Under the pieces are notes generated by a model. That model was given only the letters and a program-made list of their open reading frames with translations, was not told the DNA's origin and searched no databases. From an uncultured Pirellula sp. (GTDB taxonomy: Bacteria > Planctomycetota > Planctomycetia > Pirellulales > Pirellulaceae): a stretch of DNA of 8,579 nucleotides. Shown here in pieces: positions 6,401 to 8,579 of the stretch (its first letter is position 1; each line of letters starts with the position of its first letter). Position numbers and translations under genes: made by a program. Where the stretch lies: positions 1-8,579 of the forward strand of contig CAILTZ010000125.1 in assembly GCA_903837255.1 (NCBI GenBank), given 5' to 3'.

Positions 6401-6433
6401 GGTTACGGATTTCGAGATATGAAAACCGTATCC
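6401..6433. promoter_or_regulatory. Imperfect dyad just upstream of the large unknown gene
   Basis: Arms GGTTACGGATTT (6401-6412) and AAAACCGTATCC (6422-6433) pair at 10 of 12 positions around a 9-base spacer. The element ends 25 bases before the ATG and 13 before the ribosome binding site. Position and symmetry fit a repressor or activator operator, or a leader hairpin. Confidence 0.45.
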
Positions 6434-6446
6434 CCCCAGAAAAAGT

Positions 6447-6451
6447 AGAGG
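6447..6451 (+). promoter_or_regulatory. Ribosome binding site of the large unknown gene
   Basis: AGAGG lies seven bases before ATG 6459. It supports that start over the in-frame ATG at 6465, which would sit 13 bases away. Confidence 0.6.
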
Positions 6452-6458
6452 TCTGAAC

Positions 6459-8579
6459 ATGCAAATGGGAAGATTTGAGACGCTTAGGCTCATTCGGTGG
6501 ATTGTTTTTGGCCTCAGTTCCCTTGTTCTCCTTGGGATGCTTACAAATTTCAGAACTCTACCAGAATGGCTCTCCAATTATTTTGGAACACCAGCCGACA
6601 GGCAGACAAACTTAGCAATTAGGGAATTGGATAGTCGAGATCCTGCACTCGCTGCAAAGCTTCGGGAGTTAAAAGACCCACGCGACAGAAGGGCGATTGA
6701 ATCACTATTACGGGCTGAGGACAAAAGACGTGGAAGCGACGTAGCGTTAGCAGAAGGTATAGCTCGCCAGGATAGAGGCTATAACGCATGGAGGGAGGTT
6801 GCTCGGACGGCATACAACCCTGAACTCTCTAGCACACCTGATGAACGAAAGGAGTTCATCTTTGCCCATGGAATGGTATTGGATTCTCTTCAAGGGATCC
6901 GGCAATCGACCAAAAGCAATGCTAATTCGGGTAGTAAGAAAGGAGTGGACTCAGTGGTCGACGAGGCGCTTGAGGTAGCATATCAGGATTTCTTGAAGGA
7001 TTTGGGGAAGTTGGAAGCAAACCCGAAGGACTACCGGCCTGTAGCACGCGATCCGATCGGTGTCATGCTTTTCAATGAAACCGAAGACAAAGCAATCAGG
7101 TCTTTCTATGTAGAACAGACCAGCAGTGCTACAGAACAAGACTGGTTGCAAGAGGTCATAGCCCATTGTGTGAGACCACCGACTTCAGACATAGGAGAGG
7201 ATTCAAACGAATCATCTCTGGGAGTTACTGTCGGGGATGTAGTTAAAACCGCGTACCGATTTCATCCAATTTTCAAGGAAATGATTCTTGACGATTCCCG
7301 TCTAAAGGCGGGCGACCGTCGACCTACACCTGTGATTCTAGCGATTTTCCAGGAATACGGGGACTTCGTAAAAATTGCAACGAGCAAGGAATTTGATGTC
7401 GCAAGATCAGATATTCTCGATGTGATTTTCGCCAACACGGATTACTTGGATAGGTGGGTTGAAACCAACGGTTCGTCACGAGACAGTTGGGGTAAACTCG
7501 CTGCTCATTTTTCAAAACTTCAAAGATCCAAACCGGATGTATGGAGAGAAGCACGTTACTCGCCGCTCGCTTTACGTTTGAACGATGAGGCACCCGAGTT
7601 CGCGAACAAAGTGCTTGAGAAGTACGGACAGGACGATGTCGCGACTTTGATTTTCAGCGGATACGAACAGGAAGTGCCGCAAGCCACTGAGGCGATCGCT
7701 GTCTTTGAGGATTTGGCTATTCACATCCTCCAAAAATATGCGGATGAACCCGAAGAATCAGATAGACTATTTCACAAAGCACTAAAGGATCCAAGATGCG
7801 GCATCAGGGTTATTCCTTACATTGCGATGCGTGACGATCAAGGATTGACCGACCTAGAAGCCAACATCAAGTGGGCCGACAAGATTTTCGATGAAAAAGG
7901 TAAACCAAGAGGTCCTGATTGGTACGAAGCAGTACCTCTTGTTGGTGCGCCCGCAAAAATCGCTATGAATCTGAGAAATGGAAAGCCTAATTCATGGGAA
8001 GAGCTTGGGTGGGCTGCGTTTGATGTAGTGGATGTCGGGTTAACGCTAGCGACATTCGGTCTAGGTAAGGTCGCTACTAGTACCGTAAGAGAGGCAGGGA
8101 AACGCACGATCGTTGCAGTCGGTAGGAGGGCAATAACGAGCACCGTTAAAAGGTACTCAAGCAGAGAGGTTGCAAAACAAGCAAGAAAGAAAGTCGGTGA
8201 AACGTTACTACGCAAAGTAACCGTGATCCCAAAACTCAAGGGAGATTTTACGCCGTCTGCCAGGAGAATCTGGAACGCACTATCGATATCCAGAAAAGGG
8301 GTTCAGCTTGGATATATTAAGGCAGTTGACGCTGCAAAAGCCATCCGAAATGGTTGGGGTAGTCTACCACCGTCTTTGAGAAAAGGGGCGTCCCGAGGGG
8401 TGATAGCGGCACTGCTTTACGTCAGACTAGCCTATCGTTCTGTTCCTGTAGTAGCGCAATCGACGGGCTGGAGTCCACCTGATTTCGGAAAGTCTTTCAA
8501 GGATCCATCTGAAGCTTTTTCAACGATCCTATCCAGTGTGATAAATCAGTTGCAAAGTGTTGGGGTCTCGCTCTTTGGA
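6459..8579 (+). CDS. Large membrane-anchored protein of unknown family, 3' end outside the window
   Basis: An uninterrupted frame of 707 codons continues past the right edge. I do not recognise the family. Residues 13-31 (RWIVFGLSSLVLLGMLTNF) form one N-terminal membrane helix preceded by basic residues, so the rest may lie outside the cytoplasmic membrane or be tethered inside; no cleavage site is obvious. Residues about 45-480 are charged and mostly helical (ELDSRDPALAAKLREL, DEALEVAYQDFLKDL), with no catalytic motif I can name. Residues about 487-545 change character: WYEAVPLVGAP, then a Trp/Gly/Asp segment (WEELGWAAFDVVDVG) and hydrophobic LTLATFGLGKVA. This resembles in style the 'P-x-V-G' hydrophobic linkers before toxin domains in polymorphic toxins, but the likeness is loose. 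A Lys/Arg-rich stretch (about 545-590) and a second hydrophobic segment (about 647-667) follow. The gene diverges from the ECF sigma gene and may belong to its regulon. Confidence 0.85.
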   Translation, partial: MQMGRFETLRLIRWIVFGLSSLVLLGMLTNFRTLPEWLSNYFGTPADRQTNLAIRELDSRDPALAAKLRELKDPRDRRAIESLLRAEDKRRGSDVALAEGIARQDRGYNAWREVARTAYNPELSSTPDERKEFIFAHGMVLDSLQGIRQSTKSNANSGSKKGVDSVVDEALEVAYQDFLKDLGKLEANPKDYRPVARDPIGVMLFNETEDKAIRSFYVEQTSSATEQDWLQEVIAHCVRPPTSDIGEDSNESSLGVTVGDVVKTAYRFHPIFKEMILDDSRLKAGDRRPTPVILAIFQEYGDFVKIATSKEFDVARSDILDVIFANTDYLDRWVETNGSSRDSWGKLAAHFSKLQRSKPDVWREARYSPLALRLNDEAPEFANKVLEKYGQDDVATLIFSGYEQEVPQATEAIAVFEDLAIHILQKYADEPEESDRLFHKALKDPRCGIRVIPYIAMRDDQGLTDLEANIKWADKIFDEKGKPRGPDWYEAVPLVGAPAKIAMNLRNGKPNSWEELGWAAFDVVDVGLTLATFGLGKVATSTVREAGKRTIVAVGRRAITSTVKRYSSREVAKQARKKVGETLLRKVTVIPKLKGDFTPSARRIWNALSISRKGVQLGYIKAVDAAKAIRNGWGSLPPSLRKGASRGVIAALLYVRLAYRSVPVVAQSTGWSPPDFGKSFKDPSEAFSTILSSVINQLQSVGVSLFG

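Larger units (their letters stand above)
6137..6458. other. Divergent intergenic region between the sigma factor and the large unknown gene
   Basis: These 322 bases separate two divergently transcribed genes and must hold both promoters. No RNA gene or coding frame is supported. Two dyad elements stand out (6217-6233 and 6401-6433). I could not assign a -35/-10 pair with confidence in either direction; GGAACC read on the minus strand near 6265-6270 resembles an ECF -35 box but has no clear -10 partner. Confidence 0.7.

Noticed and set aside
6137..6577. N-terminal extension of the sigma factor up to 6577
   Set aside because: The extra 147 residues resemble no sigma domain and overlap the start of the divergent gene; ATG 6136 gives a normal ECF length.

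Overview
The window looks like a piece of a planctomycete chromosome, probably from the Pirellulaceae or relatives. The reasons are family-level: an ECF sigma factor followed by a Ser/Thr kinase that carries an anti-sigma-like zinc motif, a kinase fused to a formylglycine-generating-enzyme (FGE) fold, and short 'TTTGCGTCTTTGCG' repeats next to a GxxExxY gene. Base composition looks close to balanced. I see no tRNA, rRNA, CRISPR array, transposase or integrase.

Layout. Positions 1-660 hold a small GxxExxY gene (222-611, +) set between repeat modules, including an exact 59-bp direct repeat upstream (1-59 and 150-208). A minus-strand terminator-like hairpin (667-683) and a possible 63-residue protein (739-930, +) follow. 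Then come three co-oriented minus-strand genes, in transcription order: an ECF sigma factor (6136 to 5543), a membrane kinase built as zinc motif - kinase - transmembrane helix - FGE-like domain (5416 to 3197), and a soluble kinase built as kinase - TPR-like helices - FHA-like domain (2698 to 968). The two kinases are separated by a 498-bp stretch without a convincing gene, so the second kinase may have its own promoter. Divergent from the sigma factor, across a 322-bp intergenic region with two dyad elements, a large protein of unknown family starts at 6459 and runs off the right edge (at least 707 residues, one N-terminal membrane anchor).

How it may work. The sigma-kinase pair fits a one-locus signalling module: the FGE-like domain outside the membrane would sense something, the cytoplasmic kinase with its zinc motif would hold, release or phosphorylate the sigma factor, and the sigma factor would direct transcription, possibly of the divergent large gene. 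The second kinase could be a further relay. Architecture and gene order are seen directly; the signal flow is inference. Oddities shared across the locus are an HHD catalytic-loop motif in place of HRD in both kinases, an FGE domain without the catalytic cysteine pair, and an FHA domain lacking two of the usual phosphothreonine-binding residues.
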